This document shows, piece after piece, positions 53,547 through 61,765 of a DNA stretch of 62,332 bases (positions are counted from its first letter, which is position 1; the number at the start of each line of letters is the position of its first letter). The stretch spans positions 1 to 62,332 of the forward strand of contig JAKAJO010000107.1 of NCBI GenBank assembly GCA_021813745.1. Reading direction: 5' to 3'. This DNA is from Acidobacteriota bacterium. GTDB lineage: Bacteria > Acidobacteriota > Terriglobia > Terriglobales > Acidobacteriaceae. The notes beneath the pieces were generated by a model. It saw nothing but the letters and a program-made list of their open reading frames with translations, ran no database searches and had not been told where the DNA came from. The position numbers were made by a program, and so were the translations under genes.

Positions 53547-55154
53547 ATGGCTGATCTTGTGGCGACTCACGCATTGGCCGAGCCCGCAACTTTGCTCGAT
53601 CACAAGTTGCAGAGCCAGCCCAGCCGCGTGGGTGGCGTCATCTTTCTAGCGGCGCTTGCGACGGGTCTCATTTACATTGCGGTTCATGTAGCCCGGGATC
53701 TGGCTCCTGTACATCTATACGATCACTCCGCGTACATTCTGCTTGGGCTGACGCTCGCCATTGCCCTAGGTTTTGAATTCGTGAATGGTTTTCATGACAC
53801 GGCCAATGCCGTCGCAACGGTCATCTATACCCATTCCATGGAACCGCGCCTCGCCGTGGTGTGGTCCGGCATTTGCAATCTCGTTGGCGTGCTGGTCTCC
53901 ACGGGGGCCGTCGCTTATGCCGTGATAGCGCTGTTGCCTGTTGACCTGGTGCTCAAGGTGAGTTCCGGTGCTGGATTCTCCATGGTCTTCGCACTCTTGA
54001 TTGCGGCCATTCTCTGGAATCTCGGGACCTGGTGGTTTGGACTGCCGGCATCGAGTTCACACACGCTGGTCGGATCCATCATCGGAGTGGGATTGGCAAA
54101 TCAATGGCTGAACCCGCACGCCGGCGCTTCCGGGCTGGACTGGGATCAGGCCATCAAAGTGCTGAAAGCACTGCTATTCTCTCCGCTCATTGGATTTGTA
54201 CTCGCCGCCCTGCTGTTGCTGGCTTCCAAGTGGGCTCTGCGGCTTCCTGCCCTTTATGAAGCTCCCAAAGACAATAAGCCGCCGCCGTTGCCGATTCGTG
54301 CATTGATGGTGCTTACCTGCACGGGCGTCAGCTTTTTTCATGGATCCAATGATGGCCAGAAGGGTATGGGCCTCATCATGCTGATTCTGATCGGCACAGT
54401 GCCCACCGCGTACGCGCTGAATCATGGTCTGGCAGCGACCGATCTGCGGCAACTTCTTTCAGCCTCCGCGCAGGTGCAGAGCATCCTTGAACGCCAGCAG
54501 AGTATCCCGGCGGATGATCCGCGTGCCGCGCTTGCGGAGTATGTGCGCAGCCGTCGCATGACGCCAGATACCACCGCGGACCTGGATGTCGTGGTGCGCG
54601 GATTGGATCACGAGGTGCGTCGATACGGAAGCTTGAGAGCGCTTCCGGCTGAAGAGCAAATGCACGTCCGCAACGACATGTACCTGACCAGCGAGGCGTT
54701 GCGGCTGATGGAGAAGGCTCACGCGCTTCCTGCTGCACCTGCCGACCGCGCAGCTTTGCATCATTACCGGGAAAGCCTGAACCAGGCAACACAATTTATT
54801 CCCACCTGGGTGAAGGTTGCTGTGGCACTGGCCCTTGGCCTTGGCACCATGGTGGGCTGGAAGCGGATTGTTGTGACGGTGGGCGAGCGAATTGGCAAAG
54901 AGCATTTGACCTACGCGCAAGGAGCGGTAGCGGGGGTGGTGGCAATGGGAACGATTTTTGCCGCCGACAACTTCGGACTTCCGGTTTCAACGACGCACAT
55001 CCTCAGCTCTGGCGTGGCAGGCAGCATGGCAGGCAACGGCAATGGTCTGCGCCTCAATACGGTACGCAATATTGCGGCAGGCTGGGTATTTACGCTTCCA
55101 GCAGCAGCGCTCTTATCAGGCCTGCTTTATGGTTTGTTCCGGTTGATTGGCTAA
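53547..55154 (+). CDS. Inorganic phosphate transporter, PiT family
   Basis: PiT transporters bring in phosphate complexed with divalent metal, driven by protons. The 535-residue protein shows both PD001131-type repeats: FVNGFHDTANAVATVIYT near the N-terminus and FFHGSNDGQKGMGLIM in the second half. GLPASSSHTLVGSIIG and FGLPVSTTHILSSGVAGS are the paired pore signatures. A cytoplasmic loop of about 130 residues (about 300-410) divides the two halves. Start ATG at 53547. It lies between scpA and scpB, so it probably disrupts an ancestral scpAB order. Confidence 0.88.
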   Translation: MADLVATHALAEPATLLDHKLQSQPSRVGGVIFLAALATGLIYIAVHVARDLAPVHLYDHSAYILLGLTLAIALGFEFVNGFHDTANAVATVIYTHSMEPRLAVVWSGICNLVGVLVSTGAVAYAVIALLPVDLVLKVSSGAGFSMVFALLIAAILWNLGTWWFGLPASSSHTLVGSIIGVGLANQWLNPHAGASGLDWDQAIKVLKALLFSPLIGFVLAALLLLASKWALRLPALYEAPKDNKPPPLPIRALMVLTCTGVSFFHGSNDGQKGMGLIMLILIGTVPTAYALNHGLAATDLRQLLSASAQVQSILERQQSIPADDPRAALAEYVRSRRMTPDTTADLDVVVRGLDHEVRRYGSLRALPAEEQMHVRNDMYLTSEALRLMEKAHALPAAPADRAALHHYRESLNQATQFIPTWVKVAVALALGLGTMVGWKRIVVTVGERIGKEHLTYAQGAVAGVVAMGTIFAADNFGLPVSTTHILSSGVAGSMAGNGNGLRLNTVRNIAAGWVFTLPAAALLSGLLYGLFRLIG

Positions 55155-55253
55155 CTCAGCAAAGTTTTTGTCCGGCTTTGCACAGGTGCGGGCTCACTCA
55201 GGCGGTTCTGCGCCCAGAGCATCCGGTACCATAAACGAGGTACGGATTGACGA

Positions 55254-56330
55254 ATGAGTCTGAAAGCCAAGCTTGAAGCCGTGATTTACGCTGCGGAGGA
55301 GCCCGTCACGCTGGCTCAACTCGCAGCCTTGTTTGCCGCGGAGGCCTTGGAGTACCAGGCCGAACGCCTCGCTGCCGCTCCGGCGGCCCAGCCGCAACCC
55401 CTTTTGACCGAGGAGCTTGCATATCTCGGCATCGAGATGGCGGAAGCAGGTGATGCCACACCGGCTGACGCAGATGCTCCGGAACTGATGTCTGCCGAGC
55501 CTGGTGAGGGTATGACGGGAGGGCAAGTGGCAGCATCGCCCCAGATGGTATCTTCCAAACCCGCGAAGGATTCTGACGGCGACGCCGTGGGCCCCGAGGC
55601 CGATGCCAAGCGCGATGCTCGGCAGCGTGATCGCGAGGTCAAGGCCATATTGCGGCAGATTTTGGATGAACTCATCGCCCAATACACCCAAGATGACCGG
55701 GGTATCGAAATCCGAGAGATTGCCGGCGGCTATCGCATGGCTACGAAACCCGAGTGCCACGACGCCGTGCGCATGTTCATCAAGAGCCTTAAGCCGCCCA
55801 TGAAGCTCTCGCTGCCCGCGCTGGAGACGCTGGCCGTGGTGGCGTACAAGCAGCCCGTGACCGCGCCCGAGGTCAACGAGATTCGCGGCGTGGAATCGGC
55901 GGGTGTACTGGGCTCGCTGCTCAGCCGCAAGCTGATCAGCACGGCAGGCCGCAAGCAGGTCATCGGCCGTCCGATTCTTTACAAGACAACCAAGGAGTTT
56001 CTGCTGCGCTTCGGCCTCAAGGATCTTTCTGAACTGCCCTCCATGGACGAGTTCGAAAAGATGGCCGCGATGGAGCTCAACGAAGAGGGCGAAGTCGAAA
56101 CCCAGGAGGTCGAGTCGGGCTTTGAGCACGTCCCCGACGTGGGGCCGGAACTGGATGAGAACGCGCCGGAGGAAGCCGAAGGCCCGGCTGACTCGTCTGA
56201 CGTGGAAGGAATGCAGTCGGCCAGCTCTACAGAGCTGAAAGCGACGACGTCCGAAGCCGGAGCGGAAAGCCATCCGGAAGAGCCGGCGCCCGCCGAAGGG
56301 GCAGAAACTGAGACGCAGTCCCATGACTGA
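55254..56330 (+). CDS. scpB: Segregation and condensation protein B
   Basis: ScpB is the wing-helix partner of ScpA in the SMC complex. The core motifs are LKAKLEAVIYAAEEPVTLAQLAALF at the start, IAGGYRMATKPECHDAVR, and LSLPALETLAVVAYKQPVTAPEVNEIRGVESAGVL. The 358-residue protein is longer than the usual 180-200. An Ala/Pro/Asp-rich insert (about residues 38-125) interrupts the first winged helix, and an acidic tail of about 90 residues follows. Its stop overlaps the rluB start by 8 bp. Confidence 0.88.
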   Translation: MSLKAKLEAVIYAAEEPVTLAQLAALFAAEALEYQAERLAAAPAAQPQPLLTEELAYLGIEMAEAGDATPADADAPELMSAEPGEGMTGGQVAASPQMVSSKPAKDSDGDAVGPEADAKRDARQRDREVKAILRQILDELIAQYTQDDRGIEIREIAGGYRMATKPECHDAVRMFIKSLKPPMKLSLPALETLAVVAYKQPVTAPEVNEIRGVESAGVLGSLLSRKLISTAGRKQVIGRPILYKTTKEFLLRFGLKDLSELPSMDEFEKMAAMELNEEGEVETQEVESGFEHVPDVGPELDENAPEEAEGPADSSDVEGMQSASSTELKATTSEAGAESHPEEPAPAEGAETETQSHD

Positions 56331-58149
56331 CGAGCACGAACCCGAAGAGTTGGACCCTGAAGCCTCCGAACCGGAGATGCATCAAGAGGCAGAGGCCGAA
56401 CCCGCTGAAGCCGGACACTTCGCCACGGAAGAGGCAGCACCCACGGGGCCTCCATCGCGTCTGGAGCGGCTGCAGAAGATTCTGGCGCAGGCCGGCATTG
56501 CCAGCCGCCGCCACGCCGAAGAGCTGATTACCGAGGGCCGCGTGCAGGTCAACGGCCAGGTGGTGACTACACTGGGCACCAAGGCAGACCCGGTGCGCGA
56601 CCACATTCGCGTGGACGGCAAGCTGCTGCAGGGCGCCGAGCGGCTGCGCTACTTCATGCTCAACAAGCCGAAAGGCTATGTGACCACGGTGAGCGACCCC
56701 GAGGGCCGTCCAACGGTGATGGAGTTCTTCGCCAAGATGGGTGAGCGCCTCTACCCCGTGGGCCGGCTCGACTATCTGAGCGAGGGCCTGCTGGTGGTGA
56801 CCAATGACGGCGAACTGGCCAATGGCCTCACGCGAGCCGCCTCTGGCGTGGAAAAGACCTACCTGGTGAAGGTGGCTGGGCAACCCACGGAGGAAGACAT
56901 TGAGCGCCTGCAAACCGGCGTGGCGATCGAGCGCGGCAAGCCCGGCGAGGGCAAAGTGCGCACCGCGCCCGCACGCATCCGGCAGGTGCGCGCCGGAGAC
57001 AACCCGTGGTATGAAGTAGTGCTGATTGAAGGCCGCAACCGCGAGCTGCGCAAGATGTTTGAGGAGATCGGCCACCACGTGGAAAAGATTCGCCGCGTCG
57101 GCTACGGCCCGCTGGTGCTCGACGTGGAACCCGGCAAACTGCGCGAACTGGAGCCGGACGAAGTGGCCGCGTTGCGCCTGGCCGCCGAGGGAAAGCTGAA
57201 GCCGCGCCGCATGAAGACGACCCAGATGCTGCCCAAGGAGGCGGGACGGCCGGCGAGCCGGCGGTTCGAGCGGAAGTTTGAGCGCAAGGCCGAGCGCAAA
57301 CCGGAGCAACGTGGGCAGGCGCGCGTTGGCGAGCGCGGCGCAAAGCCATTTCGCCCGAAGCAGGAGCGCTGGAAAGGAACGGAAGGGGCCACACGCCAAG
57401 AACGGCCTGGGCGCGAAGAACGGCCCAGACGAGAAGGGCAGTACGGGCGCGGATTCGGGGAGCGCCGCGAAGAGCGCGGACCGCGGCCAGGCGGTCGACC
57501 GGGCTTTGGCAAGCCTGGCTTTGGCAGGCCGGTGCGGGAGAACGAAGGCGAGAGGCCTCGTTTTGGCGGGGAGCGACCTGGCAGGAAGCCATTCGGCAAA
57601 GGATTCGCCCCGCGCGGCGAAAAGCCCGCCGAAGGGAGAGGAAAGTTTGAGCGGCCGAGCTTTGCCAAAGGCCCCGGCAAGCTTCCCAGTCGCGGCTTTG
57701 GCAGGGGTCCCGGCGCGGGCAAGCCGGAATTCCGTCGAGCAGGACGGCCCGGGATTGAGATTGAATCTGTGCCGGAAGGCAGGCCCAGCGAGGGACAAGG
57801 CCGTGGTCCGGCTTTCGGCGGTAAATCTGCGGGGCCGGGCAGGCCTTTCGGCCGTGGCTCTGGAAAAGGGCGCGACGAGCGTAAGCCGGCGTTCCGGCGC
57901 CGGGAAAAGCCGGCCTTTGAACCGAAGGCACGCCCGGAAGGTGGGCCGCAGGGACGTGAGGGCGGCAAGCCGGCTTTCGGGGGCAAACCGGGCGGTCAGG
58001 GCAAGTCTGGCTTCCGTGGCAAGCCCAGCGGGACCCGGCGGCCCGGCGGCAAACCATTTGGCAAGCCCGGTGGCAGACCCGGTGGGAAGTCGGGCGATCG
58101 CCCCGGGGGGCGGCCCAGTGGAGGTCCGCGCGGCAAAGGGCGCGGGTAA
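56323..58149 (+). CDS. rluB: Pseudouridine synthase RluB type with long Gly/Arg-rich tail
   Basis: RluB-type enzymes form a pseudouridine in 23S rRNA. The 608-residue protein has an acidic lead, an S4 RNA-binding domain (RLERLQKILAQAGIASRRHAEELI) and the catalytic Asp150 in VGRLDYLSEGLLVV. The family body ends near residue 290. The remaining 318 residues are a low-complexity tail of Gly, Arg, Pro, Phe and Lys, with many short GKPGFG/RPGG-like units. The tail is basic and probably binds RNA. It overlaps scpB by 8 bp. Confidence 0.88.
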   Translation: MTDEHEPEELDPEASEPEMHQEAEAEPAEAGHFATEEAAPTGPPSRLERLQKILAQAGIASRRHAEELITEGRVQVNGQVVTTLGTKADPVRDHIRVDGKLLQGAERLRYFMLNKPKGYVTTVSDPEGRPTVMEFFAKMGERLYPVGRLDYLSEGLLVVTNDGELANGLTRAASGVEKTYLVKVAGQPTEEDIERLQTGVAIERGKPGEGKVRTAPARIRQVRAGDNPWYEVVLIEGRNRELRKMFEEIGHHVEKIRRVGYGPLVLDVEPGKLRELEPDEVAALRLAAEGKLKPRRMKTTQMLPKEAGRPASRRFERKFERKAERKPEQRGQARVGERGAKPFRPKQERWKGTEGATRQERPGREERPRREGQYGRGFGERREERGPRPGGRPGFGKPGFGRPVRENEGERPRFGGERPGRKPFGKGFAPRGEKPAEGRGKFERPSFAKGPGKLPSRGFGRGPGAGKPEFRRAGRPGIEIESVPEGRPSEGQGRGPAFGGKSAGPGRPFGRGSGKGRDERKPAFRRREKPAFEPKARPEGGPQGREGGKPAFGGKPGGQGKSGFRGKPSGTRRPGGKPFGKPGGRPGGKSGDRPGGRPSGGPRGKGRG

Positions 58150-58209
58150 ACTGGCAGCTCAAGCGCGAAATGGTGAGACAAACCGAAGCTGTGTCGCATC
58201 TCATCGATC

Positions 58210-58689
58210 ATGAGCACAGAGAAGGCGACGTTTGGCGCAGGATGTTTCTGGGGCGTGGAGGCAGCCTTTGCCGCGCTTCCCGGCGTGACGGCAACGGCTG
58301 TTGGCTATGAGGGCGGGTCTCTGGAACGGCCCACGTACCGGGATGTTTGCACAGACCAGACCGGCCACGCGGAGGTAGTCGAGCTGGACTTCGACCCCGA
58401 AAAGATCAGCTACGAGCAGTTGCTCGATGCTTTCTTTGCTCTGCACGATCCCACAACCCTTAACCGTCAGGGTCCGGACTGGGGTACGCAGTACCGCTCT
58501 GCCATCTTGTTCCATTCGCCTGAGCAGGAGGCCGCGGCTCGCGCGAAGATTGAGCAGCTCACGGCCGAGGGCCGCTACAAGCCCAAGCGCATCGTGACCA
58601 AGGTGGAGCCGGCGCAGACCTTCTGGCGCGCTGAGGAGTATCACCAGCGGTATCTCGAAAAGCGCGGCCTCTCCAGTTGTCACATCTGA
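58210..58689 (+). CDS. msrA: Peptide methionine sulfoxide reductase A
   Basis: MsrA reduces methionine-S-sulfoxide in damaged proteins. The 159-residue protein has the catalytic Cys12 in [13 protein letters not shown] and the [12 protein letters not shown] and [13 protein letters not shown] segments. A second Cys close to the C-terminus (LSSCHI) is in position to resolve the disulfide. It follows rluB by 60 bp on the same strand and converges on the GT2 gene. Confidence 0.95.
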   Translation: MSTEKATFGAGCFWGVEAAFAALPGVTATAVGYEGGSLERPTYRDVCTDQTGHAEVVELDFDPEKISYEQLLDAFFALHDPTTLNRQGPDWGTQYRSAILFHSPEQEAAARAKIEQLTAEGRYKPKRIVTKVEPAQTFWRAEEYHQRYLEKRGLSSCHI

Positions 58690-58710
58690 GGACTGGCGAC
58701 GCAGCCTGGA

Positions 58711-59490
58711 CTATCTCTGCGCCTCGGTGCGCCAGAGCCACCACGCCTTGATGAACTTCCAGTGGATGTAGACCGAGTGGTTCACGTGGAGCAGCAGGCC
58801 CTCGCGCCCATCCAGAAAGCCCAGCCGAAAGAAGTAGTTATAAACGAACGTCGCTGCCGGGTTCAGGATGGCGTTCCACACCAGCGCCGGCATCGACCGG
58901 CTGGTGCGCCCGCGCTTGTAGAGCAACAGGGCAATCTCGTTGCTGTAGCGGTTCATGTGCTCCAGGTAGACGGCCAGCGTGGGGTAGGCGTAGTGGAGCA
59001 TGTCATGGTGCAGCTTGCCGCGCGGCCCCGTGAACTGCGGCGTGGAATGCGGCCCCACTCCCTCGCTCAGCCGGGCTTTTCCGCGGCGAAAGAGGCGCAG
59101 CTTGTGGTCGGGATAGAAGCCTCCGTGGCGAATCCAGCGGCCAAAGTAGAGATTGAGCCGGGGAATCCAGTAGGCGTCGAATTGGGGCGTGCCACGCAGC
59201 AGGTCCTGAATTTCTTTCTGGAGTTCGGGCGTGAGTACCTCATCGGCGTCAAGCAGCAGAATCCAGTCGGAGGTGCAGAGGTCCAGCGCCACGTTCTTCT
59301 GCTCGCCGTGGCCCTTGATGGGGTTGTAAGCCGTCCTTGCGCCAAAGGAATGGGCAATCTCGATGGTGCGGTCCTTTGACCCGGAATCGACCACCACGAT
59401 CTCGTCGGCCCAGCGCACGCTCTCGAGCGTGCGGGGCAGGTTTGCCTCCTCGTTCATGGCAATCATGGCAATCGAGAGCGTGTTGGGCAT
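58711..59490 (-). CDS. GT2-family glycosyltransferase (WaaE/KdtX-like)
   Basis: A 259-residue GT-A fold glycosyltransferase. The nucleotide-binding N-terminus is [21 protein letters not shown], and the DxD-like motif is in LLLDADEVL. The overall pattern, including the [26 protein letters not shown] core, resembles WaaE/KdtX beta-glycosyltransferases that act on LPS core. C-terminal aromatic segments probably bind membrane. It is divergent from rpmB. Confidence 0.85.
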   Translation of the reverse strand: MPNTLSIAMIAMNEEANLPRTLESVRWADEIVVVDSGSKDRTIEIAHSFGARTAYNPIKGHGEQKNVALDLCTSDWILLLDADEVLTPELQKEIQDLLRGTPQFDAYWIPRLNLYFGRWIRHGGFYPDHKLRLFRRGKARLSEGVGPHSTPQFTGPRGKLHHDMLHYAYPTLAVYLEHMNRYSNEIALLLYKRGRTSRSMPALVWNAILNPAATFVYNYFFRLGFLDGREGLLLHVNHSVYIHWKFIKAWWLWRTEAQR

Positions 59491-59563
59491 CGAAGGCAGA
59501 ATAAATCAACGGCAGGGCGATGGGCCGTGCGGAGAGATAGCGTGCGGAGAAAGCGCACTCATC

Positions 59564-59593
59564 TTGGCCTTTTGCCTCGTTTCAGGGTATACT
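59564..59593 (+). promoter_or_regulatory. Likely promoter of rpmB
   Basis: TTGGCC (59564-59569), an 18-bp spacer, then TATACT (59588-59593). The predicted start near 59600 leaves a leader of about 138 nt before rpmB, which has GC-rich inverted repeats that might regulate translation. Confidence 0.45.
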
Positions 59594-59737
59594 GAGGATT
59601 CGGTAAGCCGTAGGGGATGTGTGCCTTTGCGCGCCCCTGTCGTCCGGCCCGGCCGCGGGTTCCGTTTTGGGAGTGCTGAGTTGAGCCCCCGGCGCGGCAG
59701 CGGCAAGACGAAGAAACCAAGATTCTGGAGTGGAACC

Positions 59738-59926
59738 ATGGCACAGGTATGCGACGTTTGCGGCAAGAAGCCGCAGTTTGGCAACAACATCTCTCACGCG
59801 CACAACGTGACGCGCCGCCGCTGGAACGTGAACCTGCAGGCCGTCAAGGCGGTGGTCAACGGCGCGTCCAAGCGCATTCGCGTCTGCACCAGCTGCATCA
59901 AGAGTGGCAAGGTCGCCAAGGCCTAA
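59738..59926 (+). CDS. rpmB: 50S ribosomal protein L28
   Basis: The 62-residue protein [16 protein letters not shown]... is L28, a large-subunit protein. The paired cysteines CDVCG at the N-terminus and CTSC near the C-terminus form the zinc-binding (C+) type. The [16 protein letters not shown] stretch is highly conserved. GGAG lies upstream of the ATG at 59738; a longer in-frame ORF from 59363 is an artefact. Confidence 0.96.
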   Translation: MAQVCDVCGKKPQFGNNISHAHNVTRRRWNVNLQAVKAVVNGASKRIRVCTSCIKSGKVAKA

Positions 59927-59982
59927 CAGCGACGGCGGAGTGCGCTCCGCACCGTTTCTGTGTTCCCGTGTGAAGCACCCAC

Positions 59983-60010
59983 GACCCCATCCCCCGCGGA
60001 TGGGGTCTTT
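59983..60010 (+). terminator. Terminator after rpmB
   Basis: GACCCCATCC (59983-59992) pairs perfectly with GGATGGGGTC (59998-60007) around a short loop, then TTT. It separates rpmB from hisS. Confidence 0.75.
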
Positions 60011-60112
60011 GCGTGCGGAACCTTGTCAGCGCGGGTTCAGAATCAAGGGCAGAGCACTGCTTCTCAGGTTGCGTCAATGCGAGCAAATCGCTCCATTTAG
60101 ACTGGAAGAGTT

Positions 60113-61753
60113 ATGAGTACATTGAAAGCCGTGCGCGGCACGCGCGACCTGCTGCCGCCGGAGACGGTCCTGTGGAACCACATCGAGGCCACGGCGCGCC
60201 GCGTCTTCGCCCGCTACAACTTCGGCGAGATCCGCACCCCCATCTTTGAAGACACCTCCCTCTTTGCCCGCAGCGTGGGCGAGGAAACGGACATCGTTTC
60301 CAAGGAGATGTACACCTGGGAGGACCGCGCGCGTTTCGAGAAAGCCGCTCTGCGAAATCGTTGGTGGAATCAGGTGCAAGGGTACGGGTTGATGCCCAAA
60401 CCAAACACCCCTCTTTGTGACGCTCTTTTTGAGCAGCCTGACGGAACCTTTCACCTCGTCAATTTTGTCGAAAATGCTACGGCTGGCGAAATAAGGTTCT
60501 TATGGAAGGCTGTTCAGTCCTATCGGACGCAGTTTGGAATCAGCGCACAATTTGGCGTCATCGGAACGCTTGTTTTTCCGAAGGGGAACACGTCAGATAG
60601 TGTGCCTTTAGATTGCCGTGACGGGTCTGTCGATTGCAGAGAGGTTGAGGGCAATTTTTACTCTTCTAGACAATCCCTTACCCTCCGCCCCGAAAACACC
60701 GCCGGCGTGGTCCGCGCCTACATCGAACACAAACTGGGCGAGACCGGCCAGTTGCAGAAGCTCTACTACATTGGCCCGCAGTTTCGCCGCGAGCGCCCGC
60801 AGAAGGGCCGCTACCGGCAGTTCTGGCAGATTGGCGCGGAGGCCATCGGGCCGCCGAGCGCGGGTTCAGAGTCGCCGCTGCGCGATGCCGAGGTGCTGGA
60901 GATGCTCGCCGCGCTGCTCGATGAGCTGGGCATCACCGGCTGGACGCTGCACCTGAACTCCGTGGGCTCCTCGGCGGACCGTGAACGCTACAACCAGGCC
61001 CTCCGCGAGGCCCTCGTCCCGCTCGCGCCGAAAATGTGTGCCGACTGCCAGCGCCGTGCCGTGACCAATCCGTTGCGCGTGCTGGACTGCAAGGTGCCCG
61101 AGGACCAGCCGATCATCGAGACGCTGCCCAGGATTGCCGACTCGCTCGACGAGGATTCGCGCCAGCACTTCGCCGCTGTCACGGCCGCGCTGGATGCGGC
61201 CGGCGTGGCCTACACGCTCAATCCACGGCTCGTTCGCGGGCTCGACTACTACACGCGCACGACCTTTGAATTCACGCATGGCGGGCTGGGCGCGCAGAAT
61301 GCGCTGCTTGGCGGTGGCCGCTACGACGGCCTGAGCGAGGCCATTGGCGGGCCACGCGCGCCGGGCATCGGCTTCGCCATCGGCCTGGACCGACTGGTGC
61401 TGACGCTGCAGGCGCAGCAGGAGCAGGCCGCCGCCGCGGACAAGGTGGACGCCTATGTGGCCCCCATGGCCGACGCCAAAGACGCCGCCAAGCTGGCCGC
61501 GATGAACGCAGCCGGGCTGGCGCTGGCGCGTGAACTGCGCCGCGCAGGCCTCAGCATTGAACTGGGCGATGGGTCGTTCCGGTTGAAGAAGTCGTTCGAG
61601 GCCGCGGACCGCACGGCACGCCGCATCGTCATCCTCGGCGAAGACGAGCTTCAATCCGGTATCCTGACAGTGAAGGATTTCTCCACCGGCGCACAAACCA
61701 AGGTTCCGCGCGCGGAACTGGCGGCATCTCTTGCCGCACCCTCCCATCAGTAA
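60113..61753 (+). CDS. hisS: Histidyl-tRNA synthetase with an internal low-GC insertion
   Basis: This class II synthetase charges tRNA-His. The 546-residue protein has motif 1 region DLLPPETVLWNHI, motif 2 in IGPQFRRERPQKGRYRQFWQ and the HisA motif LVRGLDYYTRTTFEF. The C-terminal anticodon domain follows. Between YTWEDRAR and QSLTLRPENTAGVV, where the family normally has about four residues, lies an in-frame stretch of about 112 codons (60335-60670). It has lower GC (117 of 240 bases in 60421-60660, against 161 of 240 in 60721-60960) and rare codons (ATA, AGG, AGA, TTA). Removal would leave about 434 residues, close to the usual length. Confidence 0.93.
   Translation: MSTLKAVRGTRDLLPPETVLWNHIEATARRVFARYNFGEIRTPIFEDTSLFARSVGEETDIVSKEMYTWEDRARFEKAALRNRWWNQVQGYGLMPKPNTPLCDALFEQPDGTFHLVNFVENATAGEIRFLWKAVQSYRTQFGISAQFGVIGTLVFPKGNTSDSVPLDCRDGSVDCREVEGNFYSSRQSLTLRPENTAGVVRAYIEHKLGETGQLQKLYYIGPQFRRERPQKGRYRQFWQIGAEAIGPPSAGSESPLRDAEVLEMLAALLDELGITGWTLHLNSVGSSADRERYNQALREALVPLAPKMCADCQRRAVTNPLRVLDCKVPEDQPIIETLPRIADSLDEDSRQHFAAVTAALDAAGVAYTLNPRLVRGLDYYTRTTFEFTHGGLGAQNALLGGGRYDGLSEAIGGPRAPGIGFAIGLDRLVLTLQAQQEQAAAADKVDAYVAPMADAKDAAKLAAMNAAGLALARELRRAGLSIELGDGSFRLKKSFEAADRTARRIVILGEDELQSGILTVKDFSTGAQTKVPRAELAASLAAPSHQ
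60335..60670 (+). other. In-frame insertion within hisS
   Basis: This 336-bp block codes for residues 75-186 of HisRS and has no known domain that I recognise. It has four cysteines or more, two of them in LDCRDGSVDCREVEG. It lacks intein signs: there is no N-terminal Cys/Ser splice block and no C-terminal His-Asn. Flanking sequences are normal HisRS. It could be an acquired domain, a mobile element that kept the frame, or a lineage insertion in the active-site region. Confidence 0.6.
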
Positions 61754-61765
61754 AGGACATACGCA

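Noticed and set aside
56828..58204. Long ORFs on both strands over the rluB tail
   Set aside because: The low-complexity GC-rich tail opens several frames; only the frame continuous with the enzyme is supported.
60335..60670. Intein or group I/II intron in hisS
   Set aside because: No splice-junction Cys/Ser and His-Asn, no homing nuclease motif, and the block keeps frame, so these known elements are not supported.
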